A DNA stretch of 64,000 nucleotides from Nannochloris sp. 'desiccata'. Lineage: Eukaryota; Chlorophyta; Trebouxiophyceae; Chlorellales; Chlorellaceae. A model generated the notes under the pieces. The model was not told where the DNA came from. It worked only from the letters and a program-made list of their open reading frames with translations, and ran no database searches. The stretch's first letter is position 1. Each line of letters starts with the position of its first letter. Of this stretch, positions 1 to 10,576 are shown in pieces. The position numbers were made by a program, and so were the translations under genes. The stretch spans positions 1,922,001 to 1,986,000 of the forward strand of contig JAGTXX020000015.1 of the NCBI GenBank assembly GCA_019044685.2, in the 5' to 3' direction.

Positions 1-600
1 TATTGTAGAGAATGGAATACAAACGGGAGAACCTGTTTTGCAGCACAAGCAATCCTGGGAGCTGTCCTCCGACAGCATTCCCCGGCAGAGTTGGTCGCCA
101 TACCAGCTGTTGCTCCCTTGTTGGAGGCGATTGAAGCATACACAAGACGTCATTTTGCACGTACTGATAGGTTATTACGGTCTACGTTTGTTGTGGATTA
201 TGTATTAGGGGCTATGAATGTCCTTACCCCTGCCAATGATGTTGATGTACTCAATGGTGGTGCAGGGCTTCTCAGTGACGGTAAAAGTTTGAAGGTGGGT
301 GGTAATGAAAAAGGTAGTGTGACAGCTATGGAAAATGGACATGCTACTGAGGCAGGACACGGTGGGGATGATATTGACGATTTTGATCTGGATAATTTTA
401 GCTCTGAAGATGAAGATGAAGATGAAGGTGCACATGGCGACGATGTTGGTAATGTGGCAGACATAGAAGAGGAAGAAGAAATAGGAGTAGAGGAAGAGGA
501 GAAAGAAGAAACTGAAGATGAAATTGTTACAAGAAGAGCTCCTAAAACGAGGAAAATAACAGCGGCAATAGTAGAGAAAGCGAGTAAAGGAAAAAGATAA
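1..600 (+). CDS. UTP13/TBL3-like small-subunit processome protein, C-terminal part (5' end outside window)
   Basis: The frame is open from the first base. The first ~70 residues match the alpha-helical C-terminal Utp13 domain of UTP13/TBL3, recognisable by a Trp-Asn-Thr-Asn element, then Ala-Glu-Leu and a Tyr-Thr-Arg-Arg-His-Phe helix followed by Asp-Arg-Leu-Leu. UTP13 is a WD40 subunit of the UTP-B complex that binds the U3 snoRNA-associated pre-rRNA in the nucleolus; the WD40 propellers would lie upstream of this window. An acidic tail (runs of Glu/Asp, residues ~115-165) and a basic end follow. The stop at 598-600 is questionable: dropping one A from the A5 run at 591-595 opens another frame to 700 that adds a Lys/Arg/Ser/Thr-rich tail of about 34 residues, typical of nucleolar proteins. 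Identification is from remembered family similarity, not a search. Confidence 0.72.
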   Translation, partial: YCREWNTNGRTCFAAQAILGAVLRQHSPAELVAIPAVAPLLEAIEAYTRRHFARTDRLLRSTFVVDYVLGAMNVLTPANDVDVLNGGAGLLSDGKSLKVGGNEKGSVTAMENGHATEAGHGGDDIDDFDLDNFSSEDEDEDEGAHGDDVGNVADIEEEEEIGVEEEEKEETEDEIVTRRAPKTRKITAAIVEKASKGKR

Positions 601-745
601 TGGGGGAAAGAGAAGCAGCCGGCGGATTAGCACTAAAGCAGCAGAAGCTACGGAAACTGTTACAACGACCACAAAGAAGAGAAAATCTAGTAGAAAATAA
701 GGGTTTACTAAATGTGTGTGTACATTGTTAGTTTGATTGGGTTGT

Positions 746-1185
746 TTACTCTGAACTAGATTCAGGAATCGGTGCCGGTGCCGTGAGGAGTTTGATTTCA
801 CCTCCTCTTGCAATCAGTTGTAAAGGTTGGCTTTCTTTGAGTGTGTAATTTTTATACTCCCTGAAACAATACAGAATATACATACGCATTAAGGAAACTT
901 AAGTTTGTTTTATACTCTTTTAAAATTTGATCACTTCTCAACTCACCTGTAAGATTCAATTGCTAAGGGCGCAGTGGTGGTTTCTCTAGGGGTAGGATCA
1001 TTCCAATTCCTAAATGTGCTAGGTTTATTCCAATCACCCCGGGCTTGGTGTAGGCGTCTGGTATGCTCGCGCATTTCTTCTAGCAATTGCAATTGTTCTG
1101 GATCATTTTTATCGGTCGATGCTTCAAATCTTTTGAGCTGCTCGTCGAGCGCTTGACTTTCAAGATTGTTCTTACTAGTAGCCAT
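746..1185 (-). CDS. Small conserved-looking protein of unknown function, two exons
   Basis: Exons 947-1185 and 746-860 are joined across an 86-bp intron with a strong GTGAGT donor and a TTTCAG acceptor; the joined frame encodes 117 residues. The first 50 residues are charged and probably helical (Glu/Gln/Lys-rich, likely a coiled coil). The second half has Trp-Asn repeats (DWN, NWND) and a Pro-rich end with several Ser and Glu. There is no signal peptide or membrane segment. It converges on the UTP13-like gene, with 45-145 bp between the stops depending on where that gene ends. I do not recognise the family. The clean splice, with the frame continuing through both sides, argues that it is a real gene. 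Confidence 0.55.
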
Positions 1186-1840
1186 TGTAAAAATAAAGAT
1201 AAGCTGGGAAAATTTGCTGTAGGCACGATATAAGGCTGGTCAAGATGGTGCGTTGACCAGACGTTTTCTGAGGAAACAGATTGAGAAAACAACTTGCATA
1301 AAAGAATTACTTCAATAATTGAGGGCTTGATATATACCAAGTTTCGCACCACTTATATAAATCACTGCCATGACAGCAATTCTTACATGGTCTCTAGCAC
1401 AGAGTGAAATCACGCATCAGAACTGTGCAAGTGCAACGGGGCTATGCCGTACAACCATCAAATTATGCCACAATCAAAAGAACTACAAGTGTAAATTTAT
1501 GACAAGGTAATACATTATAAAAGCCAGGATAGAAGATAAAGTGATGTTTAAGGGGTGAAAAGAGTTTTTAGATGATCGATCAGCTGAATCCCTGCGGCCG
1601 GAAGGGGGGTTTCAAGTACGAATACAAGGGTTGGTTGAATCTAACTGTTCGACTTCATCAGACGCTTCATTTATAGACTATTTTTACTGGTAATCTTTGT
1701 AAATATGAAAAAGAATAGAAAAAATTGGCTGTGCAGGCAGAAAATTGTTTTAAGCACAGAAAATTCATTTTTAATTCCATGAGTTTGTCGATCATGCAAC
1801 CAACCAAAGCATGTCAAAGGGAAGAGAGATAAATTCTTCC
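1186..1840. other. Intergenic, 655 bp
   Basis: Holds the promoter of the small minus-strand gene ending at 746 and the 3' flank of the coiled-coil gene at 1841. Around 1621-1683 the minus strand has a 21-codon open piece after an AG that could be a last exon of the gene at 1841, but its acceptor lacks a good pyrimidine tract. No RNA gene seen. Confidence 0.5.
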
Positions 1841-3125
1841 TCAAAGGAATACATTAACTATATTCTGCAAAGCTGCTTCCTTCTCCTCCTCAGCAGCGGT
1901 GCTAGCTGAAACAGCTTTCTTGGTCGCCCTTTTCCTGGATACTTCGATTGCTGCTTCCCCTGCTACTCCTTCGCCTTCATCAGAAGAGCTGGCTCCACCA
2001 GCCTTCTTTCGCGTTGTTCTTTTCACTTTAGGCTTGGATTCTATGTCAGAAGAAGAGGTTGGTGTTTTCTCTTCGCCTTCTGCTGCAGCTTTCTTCGTTG
2101 CCGTCTTCCTCGGCGCTCTTTTCTTCTTTTCTTTCTCTACGACAGGCGCAGCATCACCAGGTGTTGCAGCAGGCTCACTTTGTTTCTTTGTCTTCTTCTC
2201 CTCTGCTGCTTGTTTACTCATTCTTTCAGCCTGTTCTTTAAGGAAATCTAGCTTTCTTTGGTACTCTTGCAAGGCTTCCAATCTCTGTTTCAATAATTCA
2301 TTTTCTTGTTGCAAAGCCTCATATTCTGCCAGCTCGTCTGTTTCTGCAGCTTTTGAAATGCTAACAACACCCATAGATAGGCTCTGTTCTACTGCGTATA
2401 ACGCAGTACGAGCTTTCGCGCCGAGATCTTCATCACTATCGTTCCCGCTGCCGCTACCAGCAAAAGAAAGCTGCTGCTCAACTAACACGAGAGCCTCTCG
2501 GGCTGCAATTCCTCCAGCTGCTGCACTTTTTTTTCTAGAAGCAGTGCCATTAGGGCTTGAAGAAAGCATTGCAGGGGAAGGGATTGTACTAGACGCAGAA
2601 GCTCTTTGGGATACTGCAGAACCAATAGTAGCAGCAGCAGCAGCAGCAGCAGCAGAAGGGCTGGGGAAGGGAGGAGGGAGCGGTAAGTCGGCTGCAAGGG
2701 TTGGCGGTAAATTGGCAGCAACTGTAGATTTAAGTTGCGCTCGGAGGTCTGCTATTTCTTTACGGTATGCAGCGACAACAGAAGCGCGAGGGGGCAGTTT
2801 GCCTGGTGCGGTTAGCTGCCTCAGTTCTTCCTCTTTTTGAACTAGTAAAGTAGCTACAAGATGGCTTTGAGCACCACCGCTCTTGTTGGTATTGTTGGTG
2901 GTCTGGGCAGAAGCGCTCACAGTGCTGCGTTTATGAGGCAATGCTCGAGCTAAATGTAGGGAAAGTATGATTATCAGATTAGCGAGGGAAGTAAGAATTA
3001 AAATATTGTTTCTTGTAGTGAGCGAATTCAAATATGCATGTGATCCTGAAATGAGGTGCATCAACCCTCTTACCAGCTATAGGACGTGCCATAGCCACGC
3101 CAGAAGGTCTAACAGCAAGTTTCAT
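1841..3125 (-). CDS. Probable plastid-targeted coiled-coil protein with a basic, histone H1-like tail
   Basis: Two exons, 3074-3125 and 1841-2949, separated by a 124-bp intron (GTAAGA...TTTAG), encode 386 residues. With the splice applied the N-terminus becomes a typical organelle transit peptide (Met-Lys-Leu-Ala-Val-Arg start, Arg/Ala/Ser-rich, no acids for ~30 residues). The unspliced reading would instead create a false membrane segment. The body has a Lys/Glu/Leu-rich helix, a Pro stretch, a run of Ala coded by (GCA)8 at 2631-2654, a coiled coil at roughly residues 220-270, then alternating acidic and Lys/Ala/Thr-rich blocks like the tail of histone H1 or plastid nucleoid proteins. A DNA- or RNA-binding role in the plastid is inference from composition only. 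Function unknown. Confidence 0.6.
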
Positions 3126-3318
3126 TCCTATTCAAATACTCTTATTGGGCAATGCGTGTTAGAAAAACTATGTGTTGGGTGAACAACAAATGTGCGATTT
3201 CCATTCAACAGAGGTCTCTCTCCCAAGCCTCTATTTCGCAATTTGCCAGCTGATAGCTGTGGATATAGACTTGCTAATTTTAGATATATGGTTAAATTTA
3301 AAGACAACGAATAGACTA

Positions 3319-6285
3319 TTAACTTTTTTGCAAGAAAGAGAGAGCCCACGCAGTCACGTCCTTCTCCCCTGCTTTTTTCAATTCAGCAGTAGCCTCTTTC
3401 ACCACCTTCGCCACACCACTATGAACCACAGCAGCCAAAACCTTTGCTGCATGTGATACTCGCAGCTTTTTACACTTGCCTTTCAAGGCCTTCTCCCAAA
3501 GTGCTTGAGTGAACCTCTGTGCAATTTTCCCCGCAAGTCCTTCTTCCGTAGAAGATAAAACCAACCTCCTCACCACTCTGCTGCCAAAATAGCTTCCTAA
3601 AACCCCAGAATTTTCCTCTTCAAGACTATTTGCAGCTGCTTCGACGATCGCATCATGGACAGCGTCAATCGCATCAGCGCCAACTACCGCTTCAAGCACC
3701 CCGTCGTTACCACCTCTGCACACTTCACCAACAACATCTCCTGCATGCTGAGCGACAATCAAGTCTGCACCAGATTCAGCACATAAAGTAACTAATACTT
3801 GACCTAATCCACCATCAAGAAGCTCTTTTCTTCTTAAAAATGGGTCTTTTTTGCTTACTCCCAGGGGACCTGCCGACAATTTTTGAGCGGCACCAACGCC
3901 TTCTTCCTCATCTTCATCTTCAGAATCATTCTTTTCAGCATCTTTTGCCTCTTCCTCTTCTTCTTCTTTTTTGCTTTTACCCGCTCCTCCGGCTTGAGTC
4001 AAGATCTTCTCAGCTGGATGCATTAAATCAGTTAATGAAGGTGGCAAGTACCGGGGACAATCTGGATTGAGTAGTTGTAGGAAGACCCGATGAGCTGCTT
4101 TATGACCAACAAAATCACCTAGATCTTTCTGCGAAAAGAAAGTTAAAAAGAAAGGTAAACACAATTAGAAATAATGAAAAAAATAGAGTAGTAGCTACTT
4201 TATTAGTTGAGGAGATATGGTTGCTGCGAGCGCAAAATAAAATAAAATTCAAGGACAGCTTTAGAGTAGTTGTTCTCAGACACGCTCTAGAATCTTCCAA
4301 AGAGGAAACAGCTCGCTCATCTCGACATATCTTCATGGCATCAAATCTGTCCGCCCGTCGATATTTTGTCTTCACCGAACTATCTTTCTGCCCTCTCCTC
4401 CTCCTTCCCTTTAAAAAGTAATACATGAAAATAAAATAAAAACTCGTCCCTAGCTGCAAAATGCTTTTCTTACCTGGATATCAGTGACGACGAATTTCTT
4501 CAACATAGCAGTATCATCCACTACAGACAAGGCCGTCATAATCGCCAAATGACCCCAATCATCTTGTACCGCAGCAGACACATGACCCTTCAAAGCACGA
4601 ACTCCTTTCTTTCTATCTTTAGCAGTACCATACGCCAATACCATACACGCAGCAGCACATCCCTGGTGGGTATGCAACATATGCAACAAAGCATCTCCAG
4701 AAAGTGACTCTACGGCGTCAGCAACCAACGAAGCAGGAGCCTCCGTCAGGTACTCTGCAATAAGACGATGCGCCAATTGACAATCGACAAGCCCTTTTTC
4801 AATGACAGGACTGATTGCAGAAGCTAAATGTTGGATAATAGAGCGTCTTTTTGCTGGTTCGACAGCGGTTAGTAAACTATGTAAGGTGGCTGGGGCGCCG
4901 TGAGTATTGTTCAATGTACCGTCACCACCAAAGAGGGAATATTCCCTTCCATAAAATTCTGCTGCCATGGCATTGCGTTGGACAGCAGAGGCAGAGGTGT
5001 AGAGATCGTCGAGAACGTGGGTTCCAGCTGGGTGACGTAAGAGCTCGGGCGCACGGCCCTTGAATGCCTTGATAAACACTGTGATAACAAAAGTAATGAG
5101 GAAAATTTTAGAAGGAAAAAATGGGTAGATAATAGTAAGACAAGGAACAAAGGGAAAGAAGAGTTCTAATTTGCAAACTAGCAGAGTATCTAGTAAAATG
5201 AGTATGAAAATATATACAAAAAGGAGAATGTGGCAAGTCTTTTAAAAAGCTGAAGAGCGGGGGTGCTAGAGTAGCTAAAATAAAAGTGCATGCCCATAAA
5301 AATTTGATTTGGGCCGGGCCATGACCCGATTGCAGCATTGTAGAGCTGCACCAAGTTTCACACCCAGGCCCGTAGGGAAAAAAAGGAGCGAACGGGAAGC
5401 GCAAAGAAAGGGAAAAAAGAAGAAGAAAAATGCCGATGCTGTTTTTTTTTTTTTTTTGGAAAGTGGCCTCAGGGTGTTAACTTTTCTTCAACGGCAGCCT
5501 CACCGGCAAGCGGTGTGACCGGACGAATTCGGTAAGATAACGCAGTAATTGTGATCACTGGCCAGCTACTAGGAAAGGTAAAACAAAAAGGCGGGGGAAG
5601 CAGCAAAGGAAAGAAGGGGAGAGATGTAAAAATCCAAATATAAATCTAAAAGCTTACCTTCCAGGTCATCTTTGGATGCCAAATCTATCAGTTTACTAAC
5701 GACAAACCGTCCGTAGGGACTCTTTGATAACGTCACCAATGTAGGCTCTAGCTGCTTTAAAACTTTTTCTCTCTCCGCAGCGGTGCCATGCTTGACGACA
5801 GCTTGGACAACCCGAGAAGATGAATGAGAATTAGCCAGCTCTGCAACTCGACCATCGATTTTCTTGAGGATCTGTGAAGCAATTTCAGAGCGACGAGCAG
5901 CAGGAGTGTCGTGTCTACGCAGGGTCTCCCACATGCCGACGACTTCCTGAATGAGGTTAAAATTCTTATTGGTGCGGGATTTGCGTTCTCTAGACAGCTC
6001 TTTCCTCTCTTTTCTGCAAATTTGGATTTAATCATAGGTAAACGGAGTTTAATTATCTAGCATGTATTTGATTCGCAATAAAAGTAAACTACTAAACCAT
6101 CTTGTTAATGAGAGGGGTTAAACTTACTTTGACAGTCTCACTGTTGACTGTTCGGCATTATGATTGGGTTTGAAACTGTTATCTGTCCTTGTCTTCTTGA
6201 ATGGTTGCCTGCCGTCGGCTGCAGCAAGATTTGATGGCCTTTTATTATATGCATCTCGGGGTTTGGACCCCTTGCGGTCTGCCAT
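3319..6285 (-). CDS. PUM3/Puf6-type pumilio protein (ribosome biogenesis)
   Basis: Four exons (6128-6285, 5658-6013, 4474-5078, 3319-4128) join in frame to 642 residues, very close to the length of human PUM3. The N-terminus is basic. Puf6/PUM3-type armadillo-like PUF repeats start at the Met-Trp-Glu-Thr-Leu-Arg-Arg segment and continue with recognisable elements (NSHSSSRVVQ, SKSPYGRFVV, HPAGTHVLDD). The C-terminal CPL-like region is interrupted by an acidic Glu/Asp stretch. Members of this divergent PUF clade bind structured RNA or DNA without strong sequence preference and act in 60S subunit assembly (7S to 5.8S rRNA processing) in the nucleolus; plants call it APUM24. All four exon borders use GT-AG, and each phase matches. 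It starts head-to-head with the fusion gene at 6949, sharing a 663-bp intergenic region. Confidence 0.85.
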
Positions 6286-6948
6286 ATTGATATCAAAAGT
6301 ATTGAAAATAAATTCAGTAATGAAAATTTGTATTTTGTAATGAGATTATTTCCCCAAGTAGTCGGTCATGATGGCTGAAAAAGGCGCCGTCGGCAGCCAA
6401 ACGGGAACAATAATTCCTCCTCCCAAGATAAATTTCACAACTTTTTTTGCTTATCAACGTGATTTGACCCTCAGATGCTCTAAAACTATGCATGGAAATT
6501 CGAATTTGGGCTGCGCTTATTTGTCGGCGCTGTGGTTTCGGCAAAAAATTTCCCTCCCCGCCTTTTGCCGGAGGATCCTATAATTCTAGCTTTGCTGGCA
6601 GTTAATAGGTCATAGAGCTCAAAATACATGCCTCTGCTAAGTCTTTCCCTCCTCTGCAGCGTCAGTTTTTAAATTGCCAGGCGGTACAGAATTCAGAAGA
6701 CCAAGGTACAGTCATGATTTGAATAATTCAGTACTTTGCAGATTATCGGAGATTTGCTCCGAGGCACCCAATAGACTTAGAATGCAACCAAAATTTACAA
6801 AAGTCTGTCAATTCCCTTTAAGTCATCAATACCTATTATTTGCTGCTCTTCATGCGCACCAAATAGCACTCGGTCTATAGACTACACCCCACGCCATCTA
6901 GCCTAAAATCCAAAAAACAACCCTAGAATAAGCAGTATTGGAACTATT
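6286..6948. promoter_or_regulatory. Shared divergent upstream region of PUM3 and the redox/anion-channel fusion gene
   Basis: 663 bp between two divergent start codons. It contains the 12-mer GCTGCTCTTCAT near 6841, which also occurs near 39233 in another divergent promoter. No open frame here looks coding on either strand. Promoter function is inferred from position only. Confidence 0.4.
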
Positions 6949-9900
6949 ATGGCCGATGTAGAGTCTGGTGCGAGACCAAAACCGGATCTTGAAACGGCGA
7001 TGCAAGGCAAGTAACCAAATCACTTAAATGACCAAGGCATTTGAAACTGTCAAGATACTAATGTCAATTTGCCTTCCCCCGTTACTACTCTTTCAGACAG
7101 TGGAGGCAAGGGCCTTATTGAAGCTTTGAAAAAACTTCCTATTGCTCTTGTCGGGAAGCCCCGCTGTGCTTATTCCATCGAAGCCTATGAAATGCTTTGT
7201 GTGGCTGCTGCCAACATCGGCGGAGCAGATTCAGTCAGTGTCTACTGGCTAGACGGAACCCCTGCTAGCGCTGCAATCCACACTGCACTTAAAGAGGAAT
7301 TACATCAACCCACAGTGCCCTACGTTTTCATCAATGGTGAATTTATAGGCGGTTGTGATAGTACCAAGTTTTTGCAAACTCAAGGCACATTGGCGCCGAA
7401 AGTCTACGCCGCCGCTGCGGCTCATGGACTCTATAAACCTAGTTTTAGAGCCACCCAGAAAAGTAAGGAAGCCGGTGGTGTTGACAATGGAGTCAATATT
7501 GCGCATGGCAGAGGCGGTGCTCATAATGCCACCCAAGGTCTTTCAAAAGACGCTGCCCACCCTCAGCCTGTGGCAGTCCCCTATTCCCCCGACGAGAGCT
7601 TCCTTGATTCTAATTTTAAGCCTGGAGTAGCTGAAACTGGCCCCTCTGCTCCTCCTCCTCTGTTCTTCTTTCCCGAGGTTGTCGATTCCACCGTTGTCCG
7701 TCTCACCGCTATTCAGGTCGTTATTATCTGTATTTTAGGCGTTATTTTCCGCACACACTTGTGGGCTAAATATATGATCTTGGGCTTGGCAGTTGAAAAC
7801 GTCCTTCGCTTTACTTTTGGGTCAGGTCCTTCCCCATTAGCTCAGCTTGCCCGCTGTGGAGCCGCATTATTGAAACCTCACTTTAAACCAGGTGTCCCCA
7901 AGCAATTTGCAGTTGCTTGTGGTTCATTTATGGCAATCGTCTCTACAATCTTCCTCTTCGTTTCTGGATTTGACTCTCAAGAAATTATTCCAGCTTGTTT
8001 TCTCTCCGTTTACGCTTCTCTTGCCTTTGCTGAAGCTGCTTTGGATTTCTGCATGGGATGCGTAATGTTTGGTTGGCTGGTTCAGTTTGGTATTCTGGAT
8101 AAAAATGTCTACGCTGTTGGTATCGCTACAAAACCTGAAGCTGAATACACCTACTCAGAGGCGACAAAAATGGTCGAGTTGTCGGAACCTGAACGGATTC
8201 GTCTACAATATCCTGGCAAGCCTGCTTCTGTGATCGACGTCAAATACAAAGTAAAAACAAACGATCATGATCGACAGGTCGTTAATATCTTCAAACATGT
8301 AAAAATCGCGCATTTTAACATGATTTTAGGTTTTTGCGGTCTTGCTGCGTTGTGGCGGATGGCTGCCATGAGGAATATTGGCGGTGCTGCTGGGCTCTCC
8401 ATATCCAACACTCCTGGTGATGTATTCACCATCATTTCTGTCAGCCTGTACGGCATTTTTGGTGGTTTATACATCATAAAACTCTTTAAATACCCTAATA
8501 AAGTGTCTAAAGAATGGATGTGTCCATTACGCTCCAACATGTTTGTGGTACCTCCAGCCTGCTTGGTCTTACTCGCCTTTGCTATCAATGGCAGGTTTGA
8601 CAACGCAGAGACACTTGCAAAAGTACTATTCTGGATTGGAGCACCTATTAATCTACTTTTAGCCCTGTATCTGGCCGCTTTGTGGATTACAGACAACCAT
8701 TCTCAAGAACATTTAAACGCTGCGTGGTTGTTGGCTCCAATGGCATGCTTTGTCTGCGCTCTTATCGCTCCCTTTTTGGATTCTGTCTACACTGAAGCAG
8801 CGTATCTTTGGTTTTCTATTGCTGTGGCGTTGACAATTCCACTGTATATCATTACCTTCCACAAATCATTGTTATTCAATGAGCCAGATGACCGCAACCG
8901 CTTGCTGAAATGGACCTGGGTCGCTGCCCCTGCTGTCGCCTGTGCAGCTCAGAGTGTCCTCAATGCGTTTACACAAGGTCCTCTTGTTACAGAAGTAGCC
9001 TTTGAAAGTCTATCTTTTGATTTCACATCTCGTGTATTATACTTTATTGCTTTGGGTCTCGGGATAATATTAGCAATGTTATTTTTGACTGGACACACGT
9101 CCCGCTTAAAATTCGACCCTACCTCTACCTGGGGTGTAACATTCCCTTTGGAAGCACTGGCTTTGGTCACCTTGATGTACGCTGCTGCAGTTCAAGGCAG
9201 TTTATCTACAGGCATGGCGTATGCTGGCTTGACTGTGGCGTCAGCGGCAGTGGCATTGTGCACTTTCCAGTCTTTACAAACGTTATTGATGGGCTCCTTC
9301 TTCGTTATGGATGCTAAATATGGCCCCTTGAGTCAGCAAATCTTAACTCATGAAGCGTTCCGCAATGCTGGAGCGAGGTTAACAGCTGCTGTCGGCGCTT
9401 TGGACCCTGACAAAACTGGCTCTGTCAATGGCGCTGCCTTGGCCGATTTTGCTCTTCAGTTTCGCCGTTATCGAATGGCTTTTGCTTGGCATGCAGAACA
9501 GGAAGAAACTGTCATTTTCCGTGAATTTGAGAGTTACGTTCCTGAATTATGTTCTCGACAACATTTGGAGCATGCTGAGCACGAATTGGTCATGGAGAGG
9601 TGGGCTGCTGCAATTGAAGCTTTGGAAGCGTCCTCAGATCCAGACAGCAAAAAAGACAATTCTGCTACCGTTACAGAGTCACTTGACCTCCTCATGTCTG
9701 AGATTCCTCATTTTGTTGTCGAGTTTGAAGCGCATTTGGTCGGCGAAGAAGAGCATTTACAGCGTGGAGGTCGTAAACATTTGAATGTAGATTTACAAAA
9801 ACAAATGATCCGTAAAATTTGGGATACTACCCCCGTGGAGGTGTGGACCGAGTTCTTCCCCTTTGTGGTGGCTAATTTACCTATGCATCAGCAGAGGGTG

Positions 9901-10062
9901 AAGTTTATTCGGTGCTTTGCCGTGTGGGCGGTGCCTGAGCGAGCTCAATTGATTGGTAGAATGATTGCCATGGGCGTAGATGCGCCCTTATGGTCTCGTA
10001 TCAAGTTGTATGTGCCTGAGATTGTGCCACGTGGAGATAGCAACTGGCGCAAGTTTTTCTAA
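6949..10062 (+). CDS. Glutaredoxin + DUF4395 + TehA/SLAC1-type anion channel + hemerythrin fusion membrane protein
   Basis: Exon 1 (6949-7006) and exon 2 (7097-10062) give 1007 residues. The intron seems to use a GC donor (AAG|GCAAGT) with a CTTTCAG acceptor; the nearby GT would break the frame. Modules in order: (1) a glutaredoxin fold at ~residues 22-125 with active site Cys43-Ala-Tyr-Ser and the Thr-Val-Pro and Gly-Gly-Cys-Asp glutathione-binding signatures; (2) a membrane domain at ~210-350 resembling DUF4395, with the Phe-Cys-Met-Gly-Cys pair; (3) a ten-helix-like domain at ~415-750 with the TDT/SLAC1 hallmarks Glu-Trp-(x)-Cys-Pro-Leu-Arg-Ser-Asn after helix 2 and His-Leu-Asn-Ala-Ala-Trp; (4) a C-terminal hemerythrin-like four-helix domain at ~770-930 with His818, a His-x2-His-x2-His helix and His-x3-Glu-Glu. 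TDT proteins conduct anions such as malate, nitrate, tellurite or sulfite; hemerythrins bind a di-iron centre. The combined function is unknown. No transit peptide is obvious. Confidence 0.82.
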
Positions 10063-10576
10063 AGATTTTTTCTAGCTAGTATGATAACGCATTTTTTTAT
10101 GTAGTTGGTTCTTCTATATACGGCGTTGGCCTTGAAAAGGAGGCTTTGATCCCAAAAAGAAACTCAAAGAAAAACGAAATTGAACCCCGTCTTTGCAAAA
10201 TTTTTGTCCATTATTGCCTTTGTTAATCTTTATAACTTTATCATTGTACATATATCTTCTACCCTTCTGATAAGACTAGTAAACCTCTTGTTGTGACTAA
10301 GATTCTCTGTAAATAAGATAGGAAAATATAGATTAGAATCTGGCACCGCCCCGGCTGATTGCGCCCTGCTAGCAAGCCAGGTGCGATTTCCGCGAACAAG
10401 ATGATTCCAATTGCTTGGTGACTGACATAGAATAATTCAACCAACCTATAGGCGTCACTGTAGAGAATTGAATTCCGCTTCCTAGTTGTTTTTGATTAAA
10501 GACTAGAAGCCAACAGAGAATTTAACTTGTTTTTCTTTAAGAGAATCCAGGTTTGGACGATTAAGTAACCGCTGTG
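10063..10576. other. Intergenic, 514 bp
   Basis: 3' flank of the fusion gene and upstream region of the U1-70K gene. A minus-strand 61-codon frame at 10259-10444 has a hydrophobic stretch and a strong acceptor-like site near 10312, but no spliced frame could be built from it. No RNA gene seen. Confidence 0.45.

Noticed and set aside
1621..1683. Last exon for the coiled-coil gene at 1841
   Set aside because: The frame would join in phase after GTTAAT|GTATTC, but the acceptor has no pyrimidine tract and the gain is only 21 residues.
2482..2840. Plus-strand and second minus-strand frames over the coiled-coil gene (Ser/Leu/Ala-rich)
   Set aside because: Antisense shadows of a charged, low-complexity protein; the main minus frame has a transit peptide after splicing.
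10259..10444. 61-codon minus-strand frame with a hydrophobic stretch
   Set aside because: No start context, no matching exon, no recognisable family.
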